NCBI RefSeq assembly: GCF_003545815.1
Contig: NZ_PDUW01000005.1
Location: 1 to 64,000, forward strand
From: Pusillimonas caeni
GTDB taxonomy: Bacteria; Pseudomonadota; Gammaproteobacteria; Burkholderiales; Burkholderiaceae_B
Reading direction: 5' to 3'
Length of the DNA: 64,000 bases
Part shown: positions 1 to 7,975 of the stretch, one piece after another
Layout: each line of letters starts with the position of its first letter
How positions within the stretch are numbered: the stretch's first letter is position 1
Translations under genes and position numbers: made by a program
Notes under the pieces: model-generated
Database searches by the model: none
Told to the model about the DNA's origin: nothing
What the model saw: the letters and a program-made list of their open reading frames with translations, nothing else

Positions 1-162
1 GGAGAACTCGACCTCCGCCGCTGCGCGGCTCCGGGACTCGGACAGGCTCTCGCCGACATCCCCCACGCCGGCGCGCTCAACGCGGCGCCCTCCAACGCCC
101 GCTTCGAGCCTGCCCGCCTCCAGCGGCTTGCATTTGCGGCCTGCCGGCTTGCCCAAACATAA
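1..162 (+). CDS. 3' end of an unidentified protein (partial)
   Basis: Frame 1 is open from the window edge to a TAA at 160-162, giving 53 C-terminal residues that end in CRLAQT. Third codon positions are mostly G or C, as in the neighbouring real genes, so the frame is probably coding, but the start and any domain lie outside the window. I do not recognise the family. The stop codon is followed at once by the inverted repeat at 163-255, which fits a gene end. It could still be chance in GC-rich DNA. Confidence 0.4.
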   Translation, partial: GELDLRRCAAPGLGQALADIPHAGALNAAPSNARFEPARLQRLAFAACRLAQT

Positions 163-255
163 GCCGCTGGAGCAGGGGGTATTTGCGCCAGGCGTTGGAG
201 GGCGCTGCCTCGGAACGCCCGACCGCCCGGCGCAAATACCCCCTGCTCCAGCGGC
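84..255. repeat. nested inverted repeats (REP-like or terminator-like)
   Basis: Positions 163-189 and 229-255 are perfect 27-bp reverse complements separated by 39 bp. A second pair, 85-99 with 191-205, is also complementary, and a third, 118-129 with 161-172, shares one of the long arms. The elements compete for pairing partners, so the RNA could fold in at least two exclusive ways. There is no T-run after the right arm, so a simple intrinsic terminator is unlikely. The element lies between a plus-strand gene end and the 3' end of the minus-strand cytochrome gene. Confidence 0.8.
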
Positions 256-346
256 GTTTAAAGACCCAAAAAAACCGGCGGAATAAAACTCAACCAGGGC
301 CGGCAGATAATATTCAAAAAGCCGGCACGATTAGATTCCGGCGTCC

Positions 347-691
347 CTACTTGCCGCCACCCGTCGCATGCACGACATAGCTCGACACAGCATCCATCTC
401 CTCTTCGCTGAGCGTAGCCGCAAACGAAGGCATCACGCCCACGCCCTCATGCAGTGCCTTTTTCACGGCCGCCATGTCCGGCTTTAGCTCATCCAGGTCG
501 GGACCGATGGCGCCCTCCGAGCCCGCGTCGGCCAGGGTATGGCACACGGCACAGGCCGGAACCGCCTTGGTAAGGAATAGCTCTTTGCCCTGCTCCAGCA
601 CCGCTGGATCGGGCGCGTCCGAGGCGTGAGCTGAAAAGGCCGCGCCCGCGATGGACGCGGCGGCCAAAAAGAAACGTGCTGCTTGCTGCAT
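347..691 (-). CDS. sorB: c-type cytochrome, probable SorB-like subunit of sulfite dehydrogenase
   Basis: A 114-residue monoheme cytochrome c. It has a Sec signal peptide ending near residue 23 (AHA-SDA), a heme-binding CAVCH at residues 47-51 and a likely axial methionine in GVMPSF (M87). It lies downstream of the sulfite-oxidase-type molybdoenzyme on the same strand, separated by 168 bp that can form hairpins. In the SorAB family the periplasmic molybdenum subunit passes electrons from sulfite to such a small cytochrome. Assignment as SorB rests on this context; the sequence alone only shows a small class I cytochrome c. Confidence 0.75.
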   Translation of the reverse strand: MQQAARFFLAAASIAGAAFSAHASDAPDPAVLEQGKELFLTKAVPACAVCHTLADAGSEGAIGPDLDELKPDMAAVKKALHEGVGVMPSFAATLSEEEMDAVSSYVVHATGGGK

Positions 692-740
692 TGAAGAGTC
701 CTACGAAATTTTTTGTATGAAAAACAAGATTGGCCCCGCT

Positions 741-838
741 CAAGCCATGCGGCTTGGCAGAGGCCGCCTAAGTTCGAGCCGCCTCGAGCGCAGAAAAGCG
801 CCGGCCGGTTCAAGCCGCCTTGGCCTTGCCAAAGCGGC
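741..838. repeat. intercistronic hairpins between sorA and sorB
   Basis: Two stem-loops lie in the sorA-sorB gap. CAAGCC (741-746) pairs with GGCTTG (751-756). An 11-bp stem with one mismatch is formed by 814-824 and 828-838. Related 12-base motifs (TTCRAGCCGCCT) start at 773 and 809, with a weaker copy at 859 reaching the sorA stop. No T-run follows, so the structures more likely affect mRNA processing or the ratio of the two subunits than end transcription. Confidence 0.55.
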
Positions 839-859
839 GACCGGCTCAGTGCGACTACT

Positions 860-2092
860 TCAAGCGACCTTGACGGTGACCATGTGGTCGCGCCAGCTGT
901 TGTTGATGTAGCCGCGGTTATTCTCGACGCGCTCCTCGGGCTGGGTGTCGCCGTCGTCGTTGGTGACGCGCGAAGCCAGTTGATGTTCGCCGGCCGGCAG
1001 ATCGACCGTCAGCGCAAAAGCGCGCCACGCATACTTGCCCAGATCTGGGCCGATGAACTCGGCTTTCTGCCAGTCTTTGCCGCCGTTGATCGACACCTCG
1101 ATCTTCTCGGCTTCGCTCATGCCGCCCATGGCCACCCCATTGATGGTGACCTTGCCCGCCTTGACGGTCTGCTCGGCATCGGACGGATAATTGATCCACG
1201 ACTTGGGCGGCATTTCCCAGACGGAATCGTGTTCGGGCGTGCCTTTGACACCCACCGGCGACATGCGATAGCTGTTCTGCTGGATGCTTGCGGGCGACTG
1301 CTCTTTGGTGAAAGCCAGCTTCTTCACATACTTGACGTTGTTCACGCCCGTATAGCCCGGCACGATCATGCGCAGCGGCCCGCCATGGGCCAGCGGAATG
1401 GGCTCGCCGTTGATTTCCCAGGCCAGCAGCGCGTCTTCGATCGCCGACAGGGGCACGGAGCGCTCGACCATGATGGTATTGGCGTCCAGGCCCGCGGGAA
1501 TCTCCTCGCCGCCCGTGCCCGTCATGTATTCCATGCCGTCCACCATGCCGCCCGTGGCCTCGAGTACGGCCTTGACCGGCACGCCGGTGAACACCACGCA
1601 GCCCGCCGCGCCCACCGTCCATTGCGTGCCGCTGGGCTTGTGAGGAAAGTAGGCCCGGCCGTTGCCGGAGCATTGCAGCACCATGGCCACGGAAGTCAGG
1701 CCCAGCGTCTTGAGCTCGGCCACGGTGAAGCTGCGCGGCTTGTCCACGCCGTCGACCTGAACCTGCCATGCGTCGGGGTCCTTCACGATGTCGGCCGAGG
1801 GGGGCGTCACGTTATTGCGGATGAACAGCTTGTCCAGCGGCGTGATGCCGCTGGAGCCGAAGGCCGTGCGGCGCGTCTCGATGGTGTTGGCGCTGTGCAC
1901 GATCATGCTGTCGGCGTCTTTCCATTGGGCATAGCCAGGCAGCGGCTTGGCGTCCGACACGGGGCCGGGATTTGACTGCGACGCGGGTTCGGTGGAGTCG
2001 GCCAGGGCCGGCGCCCCCAGGCCCGCCCAGGCGACGGCGCCTCCTGCGGTGGCCAGCAAGCGGCGGCGGATGATGTTCGTCTTATGTTCCAT
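860..2092 (-). CDS. sorA: sulfite:cytochrome c oxidoreductase, molybdopterin subunit (SorA/SoxC type)
   Basis: A 410-residue sulfite-oxidase-family protein. The N-terminus is a Tat-like signal (three Arg at residues 9-11, then a hydrophobic stretch to the ALA-D site near residue 31), so it is exported folded with its molybdenum cofactor. The oxidase core begins around residue 80 and holds the molybdenum-ligand cysteine C141 in LQCSGNGR. A dimerisation domain typical of the family follows from about residue 285. It probably oxidises sulfite to sulfate in the periplasm and passes electrons to the downstream cytochrome. A strong ribosome site (AGGAGA) precedes the ATG. SoxC is the main alternative, but no other sox genes are nearby. 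Confidence 0.85.
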   Translation of the reverse strand: MEHKTNIIRRRLLATAGGAVAWAGLGAPALADSTEPASQSNPGPVSDAKPLPGYAQWKDADSMIVHSANTIETRRTAFGSSGITPLDKLFIRNNVTPPSADIVKDPDAWQVQVDGVDKPRSFTVAELKTLGLTSVAMVLQCSGNGRAYFPHKPSGTQWTVGAAGCVVFTGVPVKAVLEATGGMVDGMEYMTGTGGEEIPAGLDANTIMVERSVPLSAIEDALLAWEINGEPIPLAHGGPLRMIVPGYTGVNNVKYVKKLAFTKEQSPASIQQNSYRMSPVGVKGTPEHDSVWEMPPKSWINYPSDAEQTVKAGKVTINGVAMGGMSEAEKIEVSINGGKDWQKAEFIGPDLGKYAWRAFALTVDLPAGEHQLASRVTNDDGDTQPEERVENNRGYINNSWRDHMVTVKVA

Positions 2093-2173
2093 GATGATCT
2101 CCTTGTCGTAACCCGGCGGCGGTGCGCCTCTGAATGCTGGCCCTGTTTCCAGGGCCGAATTTCTTTCTCTCCC

Positions 2174-2193
2174 CTATATATGGCCATATATAG
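2174..2193. promoter_or_regulatory. 20-bp perfect palindrome upstream of sorA
   Basis: CTATATATGGCCATATATAG is fully self-complementary and lies 81 bp upstream of the sorA start, in the gap shared with the divergent miaB gene. Its length and symmetry are those of an operator for a dimeric repressor or activator. The regulator is unknown. The AT-rich halves resemble ModE boxes only superficially, and the spacing differs. Confidence 0.55.
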
Positions 2194-2383
2194 CCAGAGG
2201 AAATTAGCTTATTGCCATTAATAATATATCAATATATGCCCTCGCAGCCGCGCCGGCGCCGTCCGTTCGAACGAGGCGCAAGGCGTACGGGAAATGCGCC
2301 GCGCGGGCCGAGGAGCCCGGTTCGCAGTACAATCGTGGGTTTCCATCTGCCCCCGGGATCGACACCCGTAACGGCCGCTCATC

Positions 2384-3814
2384 ATGCAAGAAACCACCCT
2401 CAAGCGCGCCGGTGGCGCGCCCGCCGACTCCGGCGCCACGCCGCTTTCACCGTCCGCCGCTGGATCGAGCCGCAAGCTCTTCATCAAGACCTTCGGCTGC
2501 CAGATGAACGAGTACGACTCCGACAAAATGGTCGACGTGCTGCGCAACGACCAGGGGCTGGAGCTCACCCAGGACCCTGAAGAAGCCGACGTCATCCTCT
2601 TCAATACCTGCTCGGTGCGTGAAAAGGCGCAGGAAAAAGTCTTTTCGGACCTGGGCCGGGTGCAGCACCTGAAACAGCTCAATCCCGACCTAATCATCGG
2701 CGTGGGCGGCTGCGTGGCCAGCCAGGAAGGCGAGGCCATTGTGCGGCGCGCGCCCTACGTCGACGTGGTGTTCGGGCCCCAGACGCTGCACCGCCTGCCC
2801 GCGCTGATTTCGCAGCGCAAGCAGTCCGGGCGGTCGCAGGTGGACATCAGCTTTCCCGAAATCGAAAAATTCGACGCCCTGCCGCCGGCCAGCATCAACG
2901 GCCCCAGCGCGTTCGTCTCCATCATGGAAGGCTGCAGCAAATATTGCAGCTTCTGTGTCGTGCCCTATACCCGCGGCGAAGAGGTGTCGCGTCCCTTCGA
3001 CGACGTGCTGGTCGAGGTGGCCGACCTGGCCGACCAGGGCATCAAGGAAGTCACCTTGCTGGGGCAGAACGTGAACGCCTATCGCGGCCCCATGGGCGAC
3101 AGCGCCGAAATCGCCGACTTCGCCATGCTGCTCGAATATATCCACGAGATTCCGGGCATCGAGCGCATCCGCTACACCACCTCGCATCCCAAAGAGATGA
3201 CCACCCGCCTGATCGAGGCCCACGGCGCGCTGCCCAAGCTGGTGCCCTTTCTGCACCTGCCCGTCCAGGCCGGCAGCGACCGGGTGCTGGCGGCCATGAA
3301 GCGGGGCTATACCTCGCTGGAGTTCAAGTCCATCGTTCGCCGGCTGTGCGCCGCGCGGCCCGGCATGACCCTGTCGTCCGACTTCATCGTGGGCTTTCCC
3401 GGCGAAACCGAAGACGATTTCGAGAAAACCCTCGACCTCATCCGGCAAGTGGGCTTCGACCAGTCCTTCTCCTTCATTTACTCGCGACGTCCCGGCACGC
3501 CCGCCGCCGACCTCGAAGACAAGACCACCAAAGAAGAAAAGCTGGCTCGCCTGTACAGGCTGCAGGCGCTGGTCAACGACCAGGCGGCCGCCATCAGCCA
3601 AGCCATGGTGGGCGGCATCGAGCGCGTGCTGGCCGAAAAGCCCTCCAAGCGCGACCCCAACGAGCTGATGGGCCGCACCGAGAACAACCGCATCGTCAAC
3701 TTCGCCGCGCCGGCGAACCTGATCGGCCGGATGGTGGACGTGCGCATCGTCTCCACCAACACCAATACGCTCAAGGGCGAGCTCGTTTCTTCCGAGGCGG
3801 GCCCGGGCCTATGA
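2384..3814 (+). CDS. miaB: tRNA-2-methylthio-N6-dimethylallyladenosine synthase
   Basis: A 476-residue methylthiotransferase that adds the 2-methylthio group to i6A37 of tRNAs. The N-terminal UPF0004 domain carries the auxiliary [4Fe-4S] cysteines C39 (KTFGCQMN), C76 and C110. The radical-SAM motif CSKYCSFC has C184, C188 and C191, and a C-terminal TRAM domain begins near residue 405. Length matches the family. The first about 30 residues are a low-complexity extension. No clear ribosome site precedes the ATG, so a later start is possible. The stop overlaps the phoH start by four bases. Confidence 0.95.
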   Translation: MQETTLKRAGGAPADSGATPLSPSAAGSSRKLFIKTFGCQMNEYDSDKMVDVLRNDQGLELTQDPEEADVILFNTCSVREKAQEKVFSDLGRVQHLKQLNPDLIIGVGGCVASQEGEAIVRRAPYVDVVFGPQTLHRLPALISQRKQSGRSQVDISFPEIEKFDALPPASINGPSAFVSIMEGCSKYCSFCVVPYTRGEEVSRPFDDVLVEVADLADQGIKEVTLLGQNVNAYRGPMGDSAEIADFAMLLEYIHEIPGIERIRYTTSHPKEMTTRLIEAHGALPKLVPFLHLPVQAGSDRVLAAMKRGYTSLEFKSIVRRLCAARPGMTLSSDFIVGFPGETEDDFEKTLDLIRQVGFDQSFSFIYSRRPGTPAADLEDKTTKEEKLARLYRLQALVNDQAAAISQAMVGGIERVLAEKPSKRDPNELMGRTENNRIVNFAAPANLIGRMVDVRIVSTNTNTLKGELVSSEAGPGL

Positions 3815-4824
3815 GCAGCGCCGCCCGCCACAAGCCCGTCGCCGTCGTGCTAGAGGGCGACAACACCCATCTGGCCAACCTGTGCGGCCCGCTGGACGAA
3901 AACCTGAGACAGATCGCCGACGGCTGGAACGTCAAGCTCAACCGGCGCGGCAATCGCATCACCATCGAGGGCGAGCAGGCGCGCGCCGCCGCCGACGCCC
4001 TGCGCCTGTTCCACCGCCGCTCGGTGCACAAGCCGCTCTCGGTCGACGACATCCAGCTGGGCATGGTCGAGCTGGGCGCGGGCCGCAGCCGCGACGAAGA
4101 CGAGCCTGCCGACGCCCCCGCCCTGCCCGAACTGCCGCCGGTCGACGACCATAGCGGCGATATTTCGTTGCGAACGCGGCGCAGCGACCTGCGCCCGCGC
4201 ACGCCGCGCCAGCGCGACTACCTCAACAACATCCTCAAGCACGACATCACCTTCGGAGTGGGGCCGGCCGGCACGGGCAAGACCTGGCTGGCCGTGGCCT
4301 GCGCCATCGATGCCCTCGAGCGCGAGTCGGTGCAGCGCCTGGTGCTGACCCGGCCCGCCGTCGAGGCCGGCGAGCGCCTGGGCTTCCTGCCCGGCGACCT
4401 GGCGCAAAAGGTCGATCCTTATCTGCGTCCCTTGTATGACGCCCTGTACGACCTCATGGGCTTCGAGCGGGTGCAGCGCCTGTTCGAAAAGCAGACCATC
4501 GAAATAGCGCCGCTGGCCTATATGCGCGGCCGTACCCTGAACCACGCTTTCGTCATCCTGGACGAGGCGCAGAACACCACCCCCGAGCAGATGAAGATGT
4601 TCCTGACCCGCATCGGCTTCGGCAGCAAGGCGGTGATCAACGGCGACCCGTCGCAGGTCGACCTGCCGCGCGGCCAGCCCAGCGGCCTGACCCATGCGCT
4701 GGACGTGCTCGACTCGGTCCAGGGCATCGCCACCACGCGCTTCACCAGCCGCGACGTGGTGCGCCATCCCCTGGTGGCGCGCATCGTCGACGCCTACGAA
4801 AAAGCGGGCTCGGGCGATGCATGA
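3811..4824 (+). CDS. phoH: PhoH-family ATPase (PhoL/YbeZ)
   Basis: A 337-residue cytoplasmic P-loop ATPase. The Walker A motif GPAGTGKT is at residues 151-158 and the Walker B VILDEAQN is near 243-250. The reading frame stays open far upstream, but ATG 3811 is chosen because it overlaps the miaB stop as ATGA and gives the usual family length. The order miaB-phoH-ybeY-corC-lnt is a conserved ribosome-maturation and envelope string in proteobacteria. PhoH/YbeZ is thought to act with YbeY in RNA metabolism. The acidic linker at residues 93-115 is poorly conserved in the family. Confidence 0.93.
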   Translation: MSSAARHKPVAVVLEGDNTHLANLCGPLDENLRQIADGWNVKLNRRGNRITIEGEQARAAADALRLFHRRSVHKPLSVDDIQLGMVELGAGRSRDEDEPADAPALPELPPVDDHSGDISLRTRRSDLRPRTPRQRDYLNNILKHDITFGVGPAGTGKTWLAVACAIDALERESVQRLVLTRPAVEAGERLGFLPGDLAQKVDPYLRPLYDALYDLMGFERVQRLFEKQTIEIAPLAYMRGRTLNHAFVILDEAQNTTPEQMKMFLTRIGFGSKAVINGDPSQVDLPRGQPSGLTHALDVLDSVQGIATTRFTSRDVVRHPLVARIVDAYEKAGSGDA

Positions 4825-5278
4825 GCTTTCATTGGCGGTGCAGTACGCCGAACCCGCGCCCGAACTGCCGCGCTGGCGCTTGAGGCGTTGGGTGCAGCGC
4901 AGCCTGGACGTGGCCGGCGACACGCTGCCCGGACTGCGCGCCGCCGCCATTACGCTGCGCCTGGTCGGCCAGGACGAAGGACGCGAACTCAATCGGCAAT
5001 ACCGCGGGCGCGATTACGCCACCAATGTCCTCACCTTCGAATACGGCATGGACCCCGAGGGCACCCTTGCCGGCGACATCGTGCTGTGCCTGCCGGTGCT
5101 CGAGCGCGAGGCGCGGGAACAGGGCAAGACGCTGCTGCATCACGCCGCCCACCTCACCGCGCATGGCGTCCTGCACGCCTTGGGGCACGACCATCTGGAC
5201 GCCGCCGAGGCGCGCGACATGGAAACGCTGGAAACACGCATTCTCGCTACTTTCGGCATCGCCGATCCTTACGCCTGA
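4817..5278 (+). CDS. ybeY: endoribonuclease YbeY, rRNA maturation factor
   Basis: A 153-residue metal-dependent RNase acting in 16S rRNA 3'-end maturation and ribosome quality control. The zinc site HGVLHALGHDH supplies H116, H120 and H126, and the conserved NVLTFEY segment precedes it. ATG 4817 is in frame and overlaps the phoH stop by 8 bases, which suggests translational coupling. Confidence 0.93.
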   Translation: MHELSLAVQYAEPAPELPRWRLRRWVQRSLDVAGDTLPGLRAAAITLRLVGQDEGRELNRQYRGRDYATNVLTFEYGMDPEGTLAGDIVLCLPVLEREAREQGKTLLHHAAHLTAHGVLHALGHDHLDAAEARDMETLETRILATFGIADPYA

Positions 5279-5416
5279 TCACTGTGCCGGAACCCACGGC
5301 CGCGCCCGTGCGCCGCGCACTTCAGCGCCCATGCGAGCCCGCCGCAACAATCACTGCGACCGAAAAATTTTGCAATTTCGGTTATGCTAAATGCTTCATA
5401 ACCAGTCCTGTGGACA

Positions 5417-6304
5417 ATGTCAGAATCCCATCCCAACGACCCTGAGCCCCGATCTAGCAAGGCGTCCTCGAAATCCCTGCTCGCCAAAATCGTCTCCCTC
5501 ATCCGGCCGGAACCGGAAGACGAAGAAGACATCAAGGCGGTACTCGAGGCCGCACACGACAGGCAAGTGCTGGACGGCGATGCCTTCACCATGATTTCCG
5601 GCGCGCTCAACGTCGCCAACCAGACGGCCGCCGACATCATGGTGCCCCGCTCCAAGATCGACATGCTGGACATCACCAAGCCCCTGTCCGATCTCCTGCC
5701 GGAAATCATCGAAACCGGCCATTCGCGCTTTCCGGTTTACGAGGGCGACCGCGACAACATCGTCGGCATCCTGCTGGCCAAAGACCTGCTCCTGACCCTT
5801 ACCAACCCCTCCATCGACCTGCGTCCGCTGGTGCGGCCGGCGGTGTTCATTCCCGAGACCAAGCGCCTGAACGTGCTGCTGCACGACTTTCGCAGCAGCC
5901 GCAACCACCTGGCCATCGTCATCAACGAGCACGGCGGCACCGCGGGGCTGGTCACCATGGAAGACGTGCTCGAGCAGATCGTCGGCGACATCGAGGACGA
6001 ATACGACGAGGACGCCGAAAAAACCATCTTCCAGACCGGCAGCAACAGCTGGCGCGCCATGGGCGCCACCGAAATCGAGATCTTCAACCGGGCGTTCAAC
6101 ACCAGCGTGCCGGACAATGACTACGATACGCTGGGCGGCTGGTTCACCGCCGAGCTGGGGCGCATACCCAAGCGCGGCGACACGCTCGATTTCGAAGGCC
6201 TGAACATGACAGTGGTGGGCGCCGACAACAAGCGCGTGCTCTGGCTTCACATCCAGCACGACGCGCAAAGCCCCCTGGCCCTGTCCGAAGCGGCCAAGCC
6301 TTGA
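5417..6304 (+). CDS. corC: CorC/HlyC-family protein with paired CBS domains
   Basis: A 295-residue protein with two CBS domains (about residues 65-190) and a C-terminal CorC/HlyC transporter-associated domain (about 205-290). It lacks the membrane DUF21 domain of the larger relatives, so it is the soluble YbeX/CorC type linked to Mg2+/Co2+ efflux and, by operon position, to ribosome metabolism. It follows ybeY after 138 bp, in which I found no convincing terminator. Its TGA overlaps the TTG start of lnt. Confidence 0.9.
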   Translation: MSESHPNDPEPRSSKASSKSLLAKIVSLIRPEPEDEEDIKAVLEAAHDRQVLDGDAFTMISGALNVANQTAADIMVPRSKIDMLDITKPLSDLLPEIIETGHSRFPVYEGDRDNIVGILLAKDLLLTLTNPSIDLRPLVRPAVFIPETKRLNVLLHDFRSSRNHLAIVINEHGGTAGLVTMEDVLEQIVGDIEDEYDEDAEKTIFQTGSNSWRAMGATEIEIFNRAFNTSVPDNDYDTLGGWFTAELGRIPKRGDTLDFEGLNMTVVGADNKRVLWLHIQHDAQSPLALSEAAKP

Positions 6305-7932
6305 AGCCCACGCTGCAATCATGGCGCCATGGCGCCAGCCTGCTCCTGCTGGGCGCGGCCCACGCCCAGGCCTTCGCGCCCGAGCCGCTGCCGGCCGTGC
6401 TCCTGCCCTACGTGCAGCTGCTCTGCCTGGCCTTCCTGGCCCGGGTGGTCTGGCGCGCGCCCAGTGTCAAGGGCGCGGCGGCGACGGGCTTCCTGTTCGG
6501 ATTGGGCAGCTTCGCGGTGGGCCTGTACTGGATCTTCATCAGCCTGCATCGCTACGGCGGCATGGCGGCGCCCCTCGCCTCGGTCGCAGTATTGCTGCTG
6601 GCCGCGGGAGAGGCCCTGTTCTACGGGGCGGCCGCCGCGGCGGCCAAATGGCTGGCGGGGCGCGGCCTGCGGGAGGGGGACGGCTATGCCCGCCATTTTC
6701 TCGCGATAGCCGCCTGGGCCTCATGCTGGACCTTGGCCGAATGGCTCAGAGGCACGCTCTTTACGGGGTTTCCCTGGATGGCCGTCGGCTACGCCCACGT
6801 CGACGGTCCTCTTGCCGGCTGGGCGCCGATTATCGGCATGTACGGGCTCACCTGGCTGGCAGCCTTCATCTGCGGCGCGGTAGGCCTGCTGATGCACCTG
6901 CAGCGCTCCGGCCGCGAAGCCCCGGCTGCCGCCACCGTCGCCGGGGCCATCGCTCTGGCCCTGATCGGCTGGGTGCTGGGCGGGCTTTCCTGGGGCCAAG
7001 CCGACGGCAGGCCGGTGCTGATGCGCCTGGTCCAGGGCAATGTCCCGCAGTCCGAGAAATTCGACCCCGCCCTGATGCAGCAAGGCATAGAGACCTACAT
7101 GCAGCTTGCCGCCCTGCCGCCCCGGCAGCCGGACATGAATCCCGCCGTCATCGTGCTGCCCGAAACCATCGTGCCCCTGTTCCAGGACCGTTACGCGCCG
7201 CAGTTCTGGGACCAGTGGCGCCAGATCGCGGCCCAGCGCGGCGCCGGCATCATCATGGGCGTACCCCTGCATTCGCGCGGTCCCGAAGGAGAACGCTACA
7301 CCAACAGCGCCATCGGCTTCGACGGCGCCACTTCCGTAGAGCGGCTGGTCTCGGGTTCGACTGCCATGCGCTACGACAAGCACCATCTGGTTCCCTTCGG
7401 CGAATTCGTGCCGCCGGGGTTTCGCTGGTTCGTCGACGCCATGCACATTCCGCTGGGCGACTTCGACCGCGGCGAAACCCGCCAGACCCATTTCGAACTG
7501 GCCGGCCAGCGCTTCGCCCCCAATATCTGCTACGAGGACGTGTTCGGCGAGGAAATCATCCGCGGCGTGCGGGACAGCGCGGAACATGGTCCGGGCGCCA
7601 GCATACTCGTCAACATGAGCAATCTCGGATGGTTCGGCGAGTCGTGGGCTTTGCGCCAGCATCTGCAGATCTCGCGCATGCGCGCGCTGGAAACCGCCCG
7701 GCCGATGGTGCGCGCCACCAACACCGGCATGACCGCGGCCATCGACCCCGACGGCCATGTCAGGGCCGTACTGGACGCCCACGTGAAGGGCGTATTGGAC
7801 GTCGAAGTGCAGGGCATGGCGGGCATCACCCCCTATGTCAGGGCGGGCAACTGGCCGGTACTGGCATGGAGCCTGTTGGCGGCTGCCGCCGTACTGCTGC
7901 GCCGCCGGACATCGGGGGCTGCTGGCGCGTAG
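6301..7932 (+). CDS. lnt: apolipoprotein N-acyltransferase
   Basis: A 543-residue inner-membrane enzyme that adds the third acyl chain to lipoproteins. About six N-terminal membrane segments (to about residue 230) precede a nitrilase-fold domain with the catalytic triad E288 (LPETIVP), K360 (YDKHHLVPFGEF) and C410 (NICYEDVFGEEI), and a last membrane helix near the C-terminus. Initiation is probably at TTG 6301, overlapping the corC stop (TTGA); no in-frame ATG is positioned before the first membrane segment. Confidence 0.94.
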   Translation: MKPTLQSWRHGASLLLLGAAHAQAFAPEPLPAVLLPYVQLLCLAFLARVVWRAPSVKGAAATGFLFGLGSFAVGLYWIFISLHRYGGMAAPLASVAVLLLAAGEALFYGAAAAAAKWLAGRGLREGDGYARHFLAIAAWASCWTLAEWLRGTLFTGFPWMAVGYAHVDGPLAGWAPIIGMYGLTWLAAFICGAVGLLMHLQRSGREAPAAATVAGAIALALIGWVLGGLSWGQADGRPVLMRLVQGNVPQSEKFDPALMQQGIETYMQLAALPPRQPDMNPAVIVLPETIVPLFQDRYAPQFWDQWRQIAAQRGAGIIMGVPLHSRGPEGERYTNSAIGFDGATSVERLVSGSTAMRYDKHHLVPFGEFVPPGFRWFVDAMHIPLGDFDRGETRQTHFELAGQRFAPNICYEDVFGEEIIRGVRDSAEHGPGASILVNMSNLGWFGESWALRQHLQISRMRALETARPMVRATNTGMTAAIDPDGHVRAVLDAHVKGVLDVEVQGMAGITPYVRAGNWPVLAWSLLAAAAVLLRRRTSGAAGA

Positions 7933-7975
7933 GCGGAACCGCTCGTGCAGGTATCGGCGCGCCGGCGCCATACTG

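Noticed and set aside
2944-3810. N-terminal extension of phoH into miaB
   Set aside because: The upstream part is Arg/Pro-rich out-of-frame miaB sequence. The ATG at 3811 starts the real PhoH homology and overlaps the miaB stop.
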